A DNA stretch of 64,000 bases. Origin: Citrobacter freundii. Its GTDB lineage: Bacteria; Pseudomonadota; Gammaproteobacteria; Enterobacterales; Enterobacteriaceae. Under the pieces are notes generated by a model. The model searched no databases. It saw nothing but the letters and a program-made list of their open reading frames with translations, and was not told the origin of the DNA. Within the stretch, counting starts at the first letter, position 1; every line of letters begins with the position of its first letter. The position numbers were made by a program, and so were the translations under genes. The DNA is taken from assembly GCF_029717145.1 (NCBI RefSeq), contig NZ_CP099222.1:806001-870000 (forward strand), written 5' to 3'. This document shows positions 44,159 through 53,184 of this stretch, piece by piece.

Positions 44159-45388
44159 CTAGCCAAAAAACATCACAGATACGCACAGCAGACCGACAAT
44201 CAGGGTGATCAGATTGCCCACCGAGCGGTACGGCTTCAGGGCCGGGATCAGATAGGTAGACAACGTCGGCATGATGAACAAAATCATGGCGATCAGCGGC
44301 CCGCTAATCGCGTAAATCATTGAAATTGCATTTGGATTAATGCAGCAAATGATAAACGTGATGGTGGAGACCAGCATAATAGACAGGGCGCGGTTAAAGG
44401 CCCGGCTTTTCTTCACACCGACCTGGTGCAGCGACGTTTTGACCAACTCTGTCGCCCCTTCAATCACGCCAAAGTAGGTGCCGAGGAACGATTTTGACAT
44501 CGCCACTACGGCGACGATGATCCCGGAAATTGACAGCCATGCGGGCGCGTTGGGCATCATCGACAGCGCGGACAGAATAGTCACGCCCTCGTGCTTCGCA
44601 TCTTCAATGTAATTTACCGGAATCGACATCAGACAGCTGAAGACGAAAAACAGCACGCTCAGGCAGATGATAACGTAGGCGACTTTCATGATTTTTTTGC
44701 ATTTACCCATGGCCTGCTCGCCGTATTTCTCACGCCTGTCGATAGCAAACGTGGAGATAATCGGCGTATGGCTAAAAGCGAAAACCATCACGGGAATCGA
44801 TATCCAGACCTGATGCAGCGTGTGCTGATCAAACGACATCTGGCCGGTGAGTAACGTTGGCTGCCAGCTTCCGGTCAGGTAGAGCGACAGAAACAAAAAG
44901 TAAGCGATCAGCGGGAATACCAGAAAACCCATCACCCGAATGGTGGCCTGGCGACCCATCAGAAAAATCAAATTCAACACCAGCACTACGCCGAGACTGA
45001 CCAGCATACGTACGCGGAGATCGATCACGATATGTTTTGCCAGCTGTTCGGTGAGTGAGTTGGTGATCGCCACGGCGTAGATCAGCACCACCACAAAGAA
45101 GGCCACAAAATAGAGGGTGGTAATCAGGCTGCCTATCTTTTTGCCGTAATAGTGGGTGACTGCGCCAGTGATCCCTTCACCCGCTGAGGTTTTGGATGAC
45201 AGAATAAACTGGCACAGCGCTTTATGTGGCCAGTAGGTTAAAGGCCAGGCGACGAGTGCGGTGATAAACAGCACCACCGCACCAGCAGAACCCAGCTGTA
45301 TGGGGAGGAAAAGGGTTCCTGCGCCGACGGCAGTCCCGTATAACGCGAAGCTCCAGAGAGTCTCTTCTTTTGACCAAATTTTCGACAT
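44159..45388 (-). CDS. yqeG: HAAAP-family transporter YqeG
   Basis: 409 aa, nearly the same as E. coli YqeG. About 11 membrane segments of the hydroxy/aromatic amino acid permease family (SdaC/TdcC relatives). 'GTAVGAGTLFLPI' near the N-terminus is the family motif, and 'FAFSHTPIISTFA' the second. Probably imports serine or threonine with protons; YqeG itself is little studied. Monocistronic. In K-12 it flanks the ETT2 island; here it marks the end of the accessory block. Confidence 0.93.
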   Translation of the reverse strand: MSKIWSKEETLWSFALYGTAVGAGTLFLPIQLGSAGAVVLFITALVAWPLTYWPHKALCQFILSSKTSAGEGITGAVTHYYGKKIGSLITTLYFVAFFVVVLIYAVAITNSLTEQLAKHIVIDLRVRMLVSLGVVLVLNLIFLMGRQATIRVMGFLVFPLIAYFLFLSLYLTGSWQPTLLTGQMSFDQHTLHQVWISIPVMVFAFSHTPIISTFAIDRREKYGEQAMGKCKKIMKVAYVIICLSVLFFVFSCLMSIPVNYIEDAKHEGVTILSALSMMPNAPAWLSISGIIVAVVAMSKSFLGTYFGVIEGATELVKTSLHQVGVKKSRAFNRALSIMLVSTITFIICCINPNAISMIYAISGPLIAMILFIMPTLSTYLIPALKPYRSVGNLITLIVGLLCVSVMFFG

Positions 45389-45530
45389 TATTTGAACGTA
45401 TCAACTATAAAATAAACAAAAAGAAGCGCAATTTACCACAAATGAGCGGGGCTGGGGGAGGTGTGAACATGTGGGCGGGAGAAGGGATGAATAGCCGGAA
45501 TGGGGATAATTCCGACTATTCATTGGATTA

Positions 45531-45986
45531 TCAGGCAGTAACGCGCTGCTGGCGACGTTTCATTACGCGCTCGCGTAATGTGTCATACGCCCAGTTATAA
45601 AACATGGTGTACGGCAGGAAGAACAGGAAGAAACCAATTTCCAGGGTGAATGCTTGCAGCAGGCTGACGTTCAGCACATACGCCATAATGCTCACCCCAA
45701 TCACAATAAACCCACTTTCAAAACCTAACGCGTGAAATGCGCGGACCTTAGCCGTACGTTTTACCAGGTGAGTCGGCCATAAGCGGTCAAACAGGGCGTT
45801 ATAAATGATATTCCAGATCATCGCCGTGGTCGCCAGAAGTACGGTCAATCCGCCCATTTCCAGCACTGAGCGCTGCATCAACCACGCGGCGGTTGGCGCG
45901 AGAACGGCGGTGGCAATACCCTCAAAACAGACGGCGTGAAAAATACGTTCCATTAACGAACGGCGTTGGACTGTATCGTGTTGCAT
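45531..45986 (-). CDS. PACE-family efflux protein (AceI-like)
   Basis: 151 aa with four hydrophobic segments arranged as two bacterial transmembrane pair (BTP) domains: 'RIFHAVCFEGIATAVLAPTA' and 'RAFHALGFESGFIVIGVSI' each begin with the conserved (R)-x-F-H-x-x-x-F-E. The Glu in the first repeat corresponds to the proton-linked Glu of AceI. Members export biocides such as chlorhexidine or short-chain diamines. Divergent from a LysR gene 101 bp away, the usual arrangement for PACE genes. Confidence 0.92.
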   Translation of the reverse strand: MQHDTVQRRSLMERIFHAVCFEGIATAVLAPTAAWLMQRSVLEMGGLTVLLATTAMIWNIIYNALFDRLWPTHLVKRTAKVRAFHALGFESGFIVIGVSIMAYVLNVSLLQAFTLEIGFFLFFLPYTMFYNWAYDTLRERVMKRRQQRVTA

Positions 45987-46087
45987 AACCTAAAACCTTC
46001 TTTGATGCCCGGATAACGGAATAGTGGTAATTTTATCGTTTTATGTGATATCTAAAAGATAGAATCCATCGATAAAGTAGATAGTTC

Positions 46088-46972
46088 ATGCGCTACTCTC
46101 CTGAAGCATTAACGGCATTTGTTGAGACCGTCTCCTGCGGCTCATTTTCTGCGGCGGCGCGGCGGTTACGCAAAAGTCAGTCCACCATCAGCACGGCGAT
46201 AGCCAATCTGGAAGCCGATCTCGGCTTTGCGTTGTTTGACCGCTCTTCACGTCAACCCACGCTCACCGAGCAAGGCAAGCGGATTCTTGGCTATGTGCAG
46301 GCGATTCTGTCGGCCAGCGAGCGGCTGGACGAGGCGGCGATTTCGCTGTCGGGCGCAACGGAAGCACGTCTGACTTTTGTGCTTTCGGACACCCTGCATC
46401 CGGATGTGTTGGAAGATTTGATGGTGCAGTTTGACCGACTGTTTCCGCACACCGAGTTTGAATGTCTGATTGGCGAAGATGAGGACGTAATCGATCTGCT
46501 GCAAAAGGGACGTGCGCAGGTTGGTCTCCTTGAAGCGCGCGAGGATTACCCCACGGACATGGGTGTCACGCGCCTGCCGATGCAAACCTTGATGGGATTG
46601 TACGTGGCGGCTTCGCACCCGCTGGCGGTACAGGAAAAACTGCAGTGGGAGCAACTGCGTACCTGGCGCGAACTGCGGCTAAATACCTATCTGGAAAGCG
46701 GCACTAACGTGGCGCGCGGTCCGGTGTGGTCAGCGCCTAACTATTTATTGTTGCTCAGTATGGCGGTGCAGGGATTTGGCTGGTGTACGCTGCCTTGTGC
46801 GCTGGTGGAGGAGTTTGCAGCGGAAAAACCGCTGGCACAGCTGAATGTACCTGGCTGGCCTAAGGCTATCTCTATCGATTTGCTGTGGAACAAGAAATCG
46901 CCGCCTGGCGTGGCGGGAAGCTGGCTACGCGATCACTTACAACAGGGTGGCGTTTCGATGATAGATAAATGA
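46088..46972 (+). CDS. LysR-family regulator next to the PACE gene
   Basis: 294 aa. Winged helix at the N-terminus ('FSAAARRLRKSQSTISTAI', residues 19-37) and a periplasmic-binding-like effector domain. It reads away from the PACE gene, and only 101 bp separate the starts, so it probably controls that efflux gene in response to its substrate. The intergenic DNA contains the inverted sequence 'ATCTAAAAGATAGA', a possible LysR site. Confidence 0.88.
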   Translation: MRYSPEALTAFVETVSCGSFSAAARRLRKSQSTISTAIANLEADLGFALFDRSSRQPTLTEQGKRILGYVQAILSASERLDEAAISLSGATEARLTFVLSDTLHPDVLEDLMVQFDRLFPHTEFECLIGEDEDVIDLLQKGRAQVGLLEAREDYPTDMGVTRLPMQTLMGLYVAASHPLAVQEKLQWEQLRTWRELRLNTYLESGTNVARGPVWSAPNYLLLLSMAVQGFGWCTLPCALVEEFAAEKPLAQLNVPGWPKAISIDLLWNKKSPPGVAGSWLRDHLQQGGVSMIDK

Positions 46973-47075
46973 TACACATTTCCTTTGTGATAAAACTCAC
47001 CATTTTTTAAACAACTAAGATAACTATTCTTAACAATCATCTACTATTGCGCTGTCATTTTGCGCTGAGGTAGTG

Positions 47076-48254
47076 ATGAAAGAGGTTGTGATAGTGGGGG
47101 CGTTGAGGACACCAATTGGCTGCTTCCAGGGTACGCTGGCACGCCACTCTGCCGTTGAGTTAGGCAGTATGGTGGTCAGGGCGTTAATGGAACGCACCGG
47201 GGTGGATGTTCACTCTATTGATGAAGTGATCCTCGGTCAGGTCCTCACGGCGGGGGCAGGGCAAAATCCGGCACGCCAGTCTGCCATTAACGGAGGACTC
47301 CCCAACACCGTTTCCGCCATCACCATTAACGACGTTTGTGGCTCGGGCCTGAAGGCGTTGCATCTGGCGACGCAGGCTATCCAGTGCGGTGAAGCCGACA
47401 TTGTGATTGCCGGTGGACAAGAGAATATGAGCCGCGCCCCACATGTCTTGACCGACAGTCGCACCGGGGCGCAACTCGGTAATAGTCAACTGGTCGATAG
47501 CCTGGTGCACGACGGCCTGTGGGATGCTTTCAACGATTATCACATGGGCGTTACCGCGGAAAACCTGGCGCGGGAATACGGTATCAGCCGTGAATTACAG
47601 GATGCCTACGCGCTTCACTCGCAACACAAAGCGCGTATGGCGATCGATGCTGGGCGGTTTAAAGATGAAATTGTGCCCGTGGTCACTCAGCGTAACGGGC
47701 AATCGATAGTGGTGGATACCGATGAACAGCCGAGAACCGATGCCAGCGCAGAAGGGCTGGCGCGTCTGGATCCTACCTTTGATCGTTTGGGGTCCGTTAC
47801 GGCGGGTAACGCGTCATCAATAAACGATGGTGCTGCTGCCGTGATGATGATGAGCGAAGCCAAGGCCCAAGAGCTGAACTTACCCGTGCTGGCGCGCATT
47901 CGTGCCTTTGCCAGCGTCGGGGTTGATCCTGCGTTGATGGGCATTGCGCCGGTGTACGCGACGCGACGTTGCCTGGAACGAGTTGGCTGGCAATTGGCGG
48001 ATGTTGATCTTATCGAAGCCAACGAAGCGTTTGCCGCGCAGGCGCTTTCTGTCGGCAAAATGCTGGAGTGGGATGAACGCCGGGTGAATGTGAACGGTGG
48101 GGCCATTGCGCTCGGTCATCCGATTGGGGCGTCCGGCTGCCGTATTCTGGTTTCACTGGTCCATGAAATGGTGAAACGCCGGGCGCATAAAGGTCTGGCA
48201 ACGCTGTGCATCGGCGGCGGTCAGGGTGTGGCGCTGGCCATCGAACGTGACTGA
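47076..48254 (+). CDS. yqeF: Acetyl-CoA C-acetyltransferase YqeF
   Basis: 392 aa from ATG 47076 (a GTG directly before it is less likely). Thiolase II: condenses two acetyl-CoA to acetoacetyl-CoA or the reverse. Nucleophilic Cys in 'NDVCGSGLKAL', the His of 'GGAIALGHPIGASG' and the second Cys in 'LCIGGGQGVAL' are all present. Matches E. coli YqeF strongly. No partner genes of a fatty acid pathway lie near. Confidence 0.94.
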   Translation: MKEVVIVGALRTPIGCFQGTLARHSAVELGSMVVRALMERTGVDVHSIDEVILGQVLTAGAGQNPARQSAINGGLPNTVSAITINDVCGSGLKALHLATQAIQCGEADIVIAGGQENMSRAPHVLTDSRTGAQLGNSQLVDSLVHDGLWDAFNDYHMGVTAENLAREYGISRELQDAYALHSQHKARMAIDAGRFKDEIVPVVTQRNGQSIVVDTDEQPRTDASAEGLARLDPTFDRLGSVTAGNASSINDGAAAVMMMSEAKAQELNLPVLARIRAFASVGVDPALMGIAPVYATRRCLERVGWQLADVDLIEANEAFAAQALSVGKMLEWDERRVNVNGGAIALGHPIGASGCRILVSLVHEMVKRRAHKGLATLCIGGGQGVALAIERD

Positions 48255-48728
48255 TCCGCTCTAAATTTATCCTCTCAAGTACGCCTTCCTGCCGCGCTGT
48301 CCATGCAAATGTGACAGCGCTCGTCTGTTATATTTTGAAATAAGTAAAATCTATTCAGAAAAACTCTGAAGCAAAATCCTTCCTCTGATTTACCCTTTTC
48401 GCTTATAACTTAATTAATAATACAAAAGCGTATAATTATCACAGGTAATATAACTTGCGTTATTAACTGCGTATTTTATTGTATCTCATTGTTTTTAATG
48501 TCAATTGTTGTGATTAATACTTCTGCTATTCATTTTAAATAAAATGAACCGTGATCATGATCTTTGTTTTCGGGTTTTTAGATGATTTTTGTTTGATATT
48601 CATCACGCTGTTGTTGTCCATTTTTTTTGAAACAAATAATTACGATCACGATCACTAAAATAGTGGTGTTAAAAAAATAAAATGCAATTCCATAAAAAAG
48701 GAACATCATTTTAATTTGAGGGTAGCAT
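48255..48728 (+). promoter_or_regulatory. Long control region of kdgM
   Basis: 474 bp of AT-rich DNA without a gene. It holds repeated 'GATCACGATCAC'-like tracts near 48640 and 'GTGATCATGATC' near 48550 (possible CRP or other activator sites) and a KdgR-like box at 48699-48713 ('AGGAACATCATTTTA') next to the ribosome site. A half-box 'TTTTGAAACAAA' lies near 48627. KdgR control of kdgM is well known in pectinolytic relatives. Confidence 0.5.
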
Positions 48729-49412
48729 ATGTTTAAGAACACTCTGGTGCTTGCGTCTTTAATTGGTGCGTCATTTGCAGCGCAGGCTGTCACCGTTGAC
48801 TTACGACATGAATATATTGATAGCGGGTCTAATGCTGATCGCGTGTCGGTGTCGCATCGTTTTGAAAATGGTTTAGGTTTTACCGTTGAAGCAAAATGGA
48901 AATCGGGTGGTGATAAAGCTGACCAGCCTTTTGCTGATGTAGTGGGTAACGGTCATGAAGACTCAATTAACTGGCGTTGGAAAGCAACCAGCAATATTGC
49001 GGTAACGCCAGGTCTGACACTTGAAAGTAATGACAGCCGCACCATCTACAAACCGAACCTGCACCTGCAGTACAGTTTTGAGAATGGTTTCTATGTAGCT
49101 ACCCGCTATCGTTATGAATATACACGCTATCCTTCAAGCTCCAATAAAGAAGATGATAAGGTAAACCGTGGGGATGCGTGGGTTGGTTTTGTGCTGGGTG
49201 ACTGGCGTACTGAGCTGAACTATGTTTACGCCAAAAGCACCGAAGGTGTAGCGCGTAATAATAATAAAACCTACTCCAATGAATATAATGCCAAGTTAGC
49301 CTATAAGTGGGATAAAAACTGGGCACCGTATGTTGAAGTCGGGAACGTGGGTGTGAAAACAACGGATGAGCGTCAAACTCGTTTCCGTATGGGCGTCGCC
49401 TATTCTTTCTAA
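48729..49412 (+). CDS. kdgM: Oligogalacturonate-specific porin KdgM
   Basis: 227-aa outer-membrane beta-barrel. Signal peptide of 20 residues ('LIGASFAAQA' then VTVDLRHEYID). The mature protein is made of amphipathic strands typical of the KdgM family ('DRVSVSHRFENGLGFTVEAKW', with arginines lining the pore) and ends 'FRMGVAYSF' with the terminal Phe. It lets oligogalacturonates of several units pass. A terminator follows at 49436. Confidence 0.93.
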   Translation: MFKNTLVLASLIGASFAAQAVTVDLRHEYIDSGSNADRVSVSHRFENGLGFTVEAKWKSGGDKADQPFADVVGNGHEDSINWRWKATSNIAVTPGLTLESNDSRTIYKPNLHLQYSFENGFYVATRYRYEYTRYPSSSNKEDDKVNRGDAWVGFVLGDWRTELNYVYAKSTEGVARNNNKTYSNEYNAKLAYKWDKNWAPYVEVGNVGVKTTDERQTRFRMGVAYSF

Positions 49413-49435
49413 ATACCATCAATAGCTGGCGAAAT

Positions 49436-49462
49436 ACCCCGGAGATGTTGGCCGGGGTTTTC
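49436..49462 (+). terminator. Rho-independent terminator of kdgM
   Basis: 'ACCCCGG' (49436-49442) pairs with 'CCGGGGT' (49452-49458), followed by a short T-run. Confidence 0.85.
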
Positions 49463-49501
49463 TGCTGCTTATTATTTATAGTATTGAGCTTTTCTATTAA
49501 T

Positions 49502-49526
49502 AAAAAAAGCCCTCCGCGAGGAGGGC
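49502..49526 (-). terminator. Rho-independent terminator of ogl
   Basis: 'GCCCTCC' (49509-49515) pairs with 'GGAGGGC' (49520-49526); on the minus strand a run of seven T (A's at 49502-49508) follows the stem. Confidence 0.85.
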
Positions 49527-49579
49527 AAGGCCAGTTACAGAAACATTAAATTAAAAACAGGGCACAATCATTTCGGGGA

Positions 49580-50755
49580 CTACAGTTGAAACAGTTCCGG
49601 CTGCTCGGGCAGTTTGGCAATGTACAACGCCGGTTTGCCATCTTTGTCTGAGCTAAAAAGTACCGCGCGATCGTCTGGTGTAAACGACGGATGCGGGTGG
49701 GTGACCTGACGGCTGTTTGCCACGGTAGCCCAGGAAGTATCGTGGCGTGCGATGCGGAAACAGCTTTTCTTCGCTACATCAAATCCATACAGATAAGGGT
49801 CGTTATCGATGGTGTACCCGCCAGTATCCTTCACGTCTACCGGTGTACCTGAACCATCGCCGACCAGCAATGTGCCATCAAAATTGCTCATTAAATGCGA
49901 GCAGGCAGGCATTAACATTACGGCTTCATTAACGCCGGTATCAGGATTGTAGCTGGAGATGGTGCGTCCTTGCTGACCTTTCAGGTACGAGACATAGACC
50001 AGCGCCGAGCCGTTCGGGACCCAAAATTCATGGGTGCAACTTTCACCCTGCGCATGATCCTTAACTTTACGCACGTTACTGCCATCTTCATTGACCAGCC
50101 ACATTCGCGCATCGACCAAATCGTGCGGACCTTCATGGCAGAAAGCGACGGTGTTATCGTCGAACGGACGGTAAATCGGATGACCCAGCCAGTTTTTCTC
50201 TTCGTGAATCACCGCGCTGTCGCCGGTACGTAAATCGACGCGCAGCAGTCGGCAGTGCGGGCCTTTATGGAAGAAGTCATGGAACAGCTGCCAGCTGTTT
50301 AACGGTGTCCAGTCGCTTTTAGCAATTTCGATACCGACCAGTTTTGTACAGTCGCTGTTGGCAACCCAGGTACCGTAGCCCACCCAGTCATCAGACACGC
50401 GGTACACTTCGCGTTCTGCCAACGTCTTGAGATTCACTTCCAGCAGGGTGCGGTCGTTTTTGACATAGTAGAGGGCGCTGTCGTCCGGCGATAAAAAACC
50501 GCCGAAGGTATTATCACCTGCGCCTTCGGTCAACTGAACGGCTTCGGCTTTGGCAAGATCCAGTAAATAGTAGTTCCAGTGACCATCAAACTCACCGGCG
50601 AACAGCAGGTGACTGCCATCATTAAAGAAGCATTTCTGATAGAAATAGTTTCGATGACAGGTTACTTCCGGTGGGGTCAGTCGGGTGACTTCCACGCCTG
50701 TATCCGGATCGCGGCTGATCTCATAGTTCAGCTTGACCCGCATGCCTTTAGCCAT
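49580..50755 (-). CDS. ogl: Oligogalacturonate lyase
   Basis: 391-aa cytoplasmic PL22 enzyme with a seven-bladed beta-propeller. It splits short oligogalacturonates into 4-deoxy-L-threo-5-hexosulose uronate and related monomers. Family blocks: 'TPPEVTCHRNYFYQKCFFNDG', 'TEGAGDNTFGGFLSPDD', 'GHPIYRPFDDNTVAFCHEGPHDLVDARMW' and 'QVTHPHPSFTPDD'; the His residues and Mn site are kept. No signal peptide. A KdgR box lies 90 bp upstream. Confidence 0.95.
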   Translation of the reverse strand: MAKGMRVKLNYEISRDPDTGVEVTRLTPPEVTCHRNYFYQKCFFNDGSHLLFAGEFDGHWNYYLLDLAKAEAVQLTEGAGDNTFGGFLSPDDSALYYVKNDRTLLEVNLKTLAEREVYRVSDDWVGYGTWVANSDCTKLVGIEIAKSDWTPLNSWQLFHDFFHKGPHCRLLRVDLRTGDSAVIHEEKNWLGHPIYRPFDDNTVAFCHEGPHDLVDARMWLVNEDGSNVRKVKDHAQGESCTHEFWVPNGSALVYVSYLKGQQGRTISSYNPDTGVNEAVMLMPACSHLMSNFDGTLLVGDGSGTPVDVKDTGGYTIDNDPYLYGFDVAKKSCFRIARHDTSWATVANSRQVTHPHPSFTPDDRAVLFSSDKDGKPALYIAKLPEQPELFQL

Positions 50756-50844
50756 AATGCACTCCTTTTACCGTACGCAGGATTTCAGCAATCTGCGTCA
50801 GCACCCAGATTTATGATGAATTTAAAAACCAAGTGATAATTTAT

Positions 50845-50859
50845 CAAAACAGTGTTTCA
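50845..50859. promoter_or_regulatory. KdgR box upstream of ogl
   Basis: 'CAAAACAGTGTTTCA' matches the KdgR pattern TGAAAC-N3-GTTTCA in 13 of 15 positions (read on either strand) and lies about 90 bp before the ogl start. Confidence 0.8.
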
Positions 50860-51086
50860 TCATGTGTGATTGATGACGCAATTTGTAACAAAAAGCATAA
50901 GAAAGCATTTCTGCGGCGAGAGGTTGTTGAATGCTTTATCTCTACCTCCATGGAGTTATCATTTCTTATTATTTTACATCTATCTGTTTTATATGGTTTT
51001 TAAATCCAGTTGTTTTTTGTTATCTGCCGATTTTCCGTCACTAGCGTGATCGCAACTACACTTTTGATAATAAGACGCAGAAAAAG

Positions 51087-51101
51087 TGAAACATCGTTTT
51101 A
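51087..51101. promoter_or_regulatory. KdgR box 1 upstream of kduI
   Basis: 'TGAAACATCGTTTTA' follows the pattern TGAAAC-N3-GTTTCA with one change, 114 bp before the kduI start. Confidence 0.8.
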
Positions 51102-51154
51102 GTTGTAATTGAAAACGCGTTCCGAGAGAGATATCATTAACGCATTAGGAAAAA

Positions 51155-51169
51155 CGGAACGATGTTTCG
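51155..51169. promoter_or_regulatory. KdgR box 2 upstream of kduI
   Basis: 'CGGAACGATGTTTCG' keeps the GAAC-N3-GTTTC core, 46 bp before kduI, a position that would cover the promoter or early transcript. Confidence 0.7.
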
Positions 51170-51214
51170 CTATCCGATAACGTATTCACGGTCAATTTAT
51201 CACTGGAGGTAAAT

Positions 51215-52051
51215 GTGGACGTAAGACAAAGTATCCACAGTGCGCATGCTAAAACCCTGGACACCCAGGCGCTGCGTAACGAATTTTTGGTAGAACAGGT
51301 ATTTGTCGCAGACGAATACACCATGGTTTACAGCCACATCGACCGTATTATTGTCGGCGGGATTATGCCGGTGGCCAAAACCGTTTCCGTTGGTGGTGAA
51401 GTTGGCAAACAGCTGGGCGTAACGTATTTCCTCGAACGCCGTGAGCTGGGCGTGATCAACATCGGTGGTCCGGGCACGATTACCGTCGATGGTCAATGCT
51501 ATGAAATCGGTCACCGCGATGCGCTGTATGTCGGTAAAGGTGCCAAAGAAGTGGTGTTTGCCAGCCTTGATGCGGCAACTCCGGCGAAGTTTTACTACAA
51601 CTGTGCACCGGCACACACCGCGTACCCAACCAAAAAAGTCACGCCAGCAGACGTTGCGCCGGTGACGCTGGGTGATGATCTCACCAGTAACCGCCGTACC
51701 ATCAACAAATACTTTGTGCCGGATGTTCTGGAAACATGCCAGTTGAGCATGGGTCTGACTGAACTGGCGCCGGGTAACCTGTGGAATACCATGCCGTGCC
51801 ATACCCATGAACGCCGCATGGAAGTCTATTTCTACTTCAATATGGAAGAAGACACCTGTGTATTCCACATGATGGGGCAGCCTCAGGAAACGCGCCATAT
51901 TGTGATGCACAACGAGCAGGCCGTTATTTCTCCAAGCTGGTCTATCCACTCTGGCGTGGGCACTAAAGCCTATACGTTTATTTGGGGAATGGTCGGCGAA
52001 AACCAGGTCTTTGATGACATGGATCACGTTGCAGTAAAAGATCTGCGCTAG
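51215..52051 (+). CDS. kduI: 5-dehydro-4-deoxy-D-glucuronate isomerase KduI
   Basis: 278 aa, GTG start at 51215 after 'CTGGAGGTAAAT'. Converts 5-keto-4-deoxyuronate to 2,5-diketo-3-deoxygluconate. Cupin fold with zinc ligands in '[14 protein letters not shown]' (two His and Glu) and the second His in 'WSIHSGVG'. Nearly identical to E. coli KduI. Operon with kduD, 57 bp downstream. Confidence 0.97.
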   Translation: MDVRQSIHSAHAKTLDTQALRNEFLVEQVFVADEYTMVYSHIDRIIVGGIMPVAKTVSVGGEVGKQLGVTYFLERRELGVINIGGPGTITVDGQCYEIGHRDALYVGKGAKEVVFASLDAATPAKFYYNCAPAHTAYPTKKVTPADVAPVTLGDDLTSNRRTINKYFVPDVLETCQLSMGLTELAPGNLWNTMPCHTHERRMEVYFYFNMEEDTCVFHMMGQPQETRHIVMHNEQAVISPSWSIHSGVGTKAYTFIWGMVGENQVFDDMDHVAVKDLR

Positions 52052-52108
52052 TCGCGGGCGGCCACTCAGCCTGTCGGTGATGGGCACTATAAAAAATAAG
52101 GATTAACA

Positions 52109-52870
52109 ATGATTTTGAATGCATTCTCTCTTGAAGGTAAAGTCGCCGTTGTGACAGGTTGTGACACCGGTCTGGGCCAGGGTATGGCGCTGGGTCTGGC
52201 GGAAGCGGGCTGCGATATCGTGGGTATCAACATTGTTGAGCCGACAGAAACTATCGAACGTGTTACTGCCCTGGGCCGTCGCTTTTTAAGCCTGACTGCC
52301 GACCTGCGTCAGATTGACGGTATTCCGGCACTGCTGGAGCGCGCGGTGGCAGAATTCGGCCATATCGATATTCTGGTGAACAATGCAGGTCTTATTCGTC
52401 GTGATGATGCGATCGATTTCAGCGAAAAAGACTGGGACGACGTCATGAACCTGAACATTAAGAGCGTATTCTTTATGTCCCAGGCGGCGGCGAAGCACTT
52501 CATCGCGCAGGGCAACGGCGGGAAAATTATTAACATCGCCTCTATGCTCTCCTTCCAGGGTGGCATCCGCGTGCCGTCTTACACCGCATCAAAAAGCGGC
52601 GTGATGGGCGTAACCCGCCTGATGGCGAACGAGTGGGCAAAACACAACATCAACGTCAATGCGATTGCACCGGGCTACATGGCGACCAACAACACGCAAC
52701 AGCTGCGTGCTGATGAGCAGCGTAGCGCAGAAATCCTCGATCGTATCCCGGCAGGCCGTTGGGGTCTGCCTGACGATCTGAAGGGGCCGATCGTATTCCT
52801 GGCCTCCAGCGCATCTGACTACATCAATGGTTATACCGTTGCAGTAGACGGCGGCTGGCTGGCGCGTTAA
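52109..52870 (+). CDS. kduD: 2-dehydro-3-deoxy-D-gluconate 5-dehydrogenase KduD
   Basis: 253-aa SDR enzyme that reduces 2,5-diketo-3-deoxygluconate to 2-keto-3-deoxygluconate. NAD-binding 'TGCDTGLGQGMALGL', 'NNAGLIRR', catalytic 'IASMLSFQGG' and 'YTASKSG' (Y-x3-K) are intact. Last gene of kduID; a strong terminator follows. Confidence 0.97.
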   Translation: MILNAFSLEGKVAVVTGCDTGLGQGMALGLAEAGCDIVGINIVEPTETIERVTALGRRFLSLTADLRQIDGIPALLERAVAEFGHIDILVNNAGLIRRDDAIDFSEKDWDDVMNLNIKSVFFMSQAAAKHFIAQGNGGKIINIASMLSFQGGIRVPSYTASKSGVMGVTRLMANEWAKHNINVNAIAPGYMATNNTQQLRADEQRSAEILDRIPAGRWGLPDDLKGPIVFLASSASDYINGYTVAVDGGWLAR

Positions 52871-52890
52871 TTCCCTCTCCAGTATTAAAA

Positions 52891-52917
52891 AACCTGCCAA
52901 CGGCAGGTTTTTTTTGG
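52891..52917 (+). terminator. Rho-independent terminator of kduID
   Basis: 'AACCTGCC' (52891-52898) pairs with 'GGCAGGTT' (52902-52909), followed by eight T's. Confidence 0.95.
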
Positions 52918-53054
52918 TTTTAAGTTATTTTAATCCATATTACGGTTATAAATTAATCCATAAATAATTTCATATGTATGAAACGGTAATATTTAATACT
53001 CTTTAATATCAGTGTATTAAATTTTATTGAGTAATTATCTATAAATTTTAAAAT

Positions 53055-53121
53055 TGTAATGTCCATCACATAACGGTATGGGCTAGCTATTTTATCCATA
53101 ACTATGCCGTTTCCAGCCTGA
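53055..53121 (+). promoter_or_regulatory. araE control region: CRP site and AraC I1-I2 pair
   Basis: A CRP-like site 'TGTAATGTCCATCACA' (53055-53070), then AraC half-site 'TAGCTATTTTATCCATA' (53084-53100, nearly equal to E. coli araI1) and, 4 bp on, 'TGCCGTTTCCAGCCTGA' (53105-53121, like araI2). The 21-bp repeat spacing is that of AraC-activated promoters. Confidence 0.85.
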
Positions 53122-53184
53122 CGCCCCTGGCAAGGGATCCCTTATTTTCAGTTTTATGTCTTACTCTGTTTCTGGCAGGAAAAA

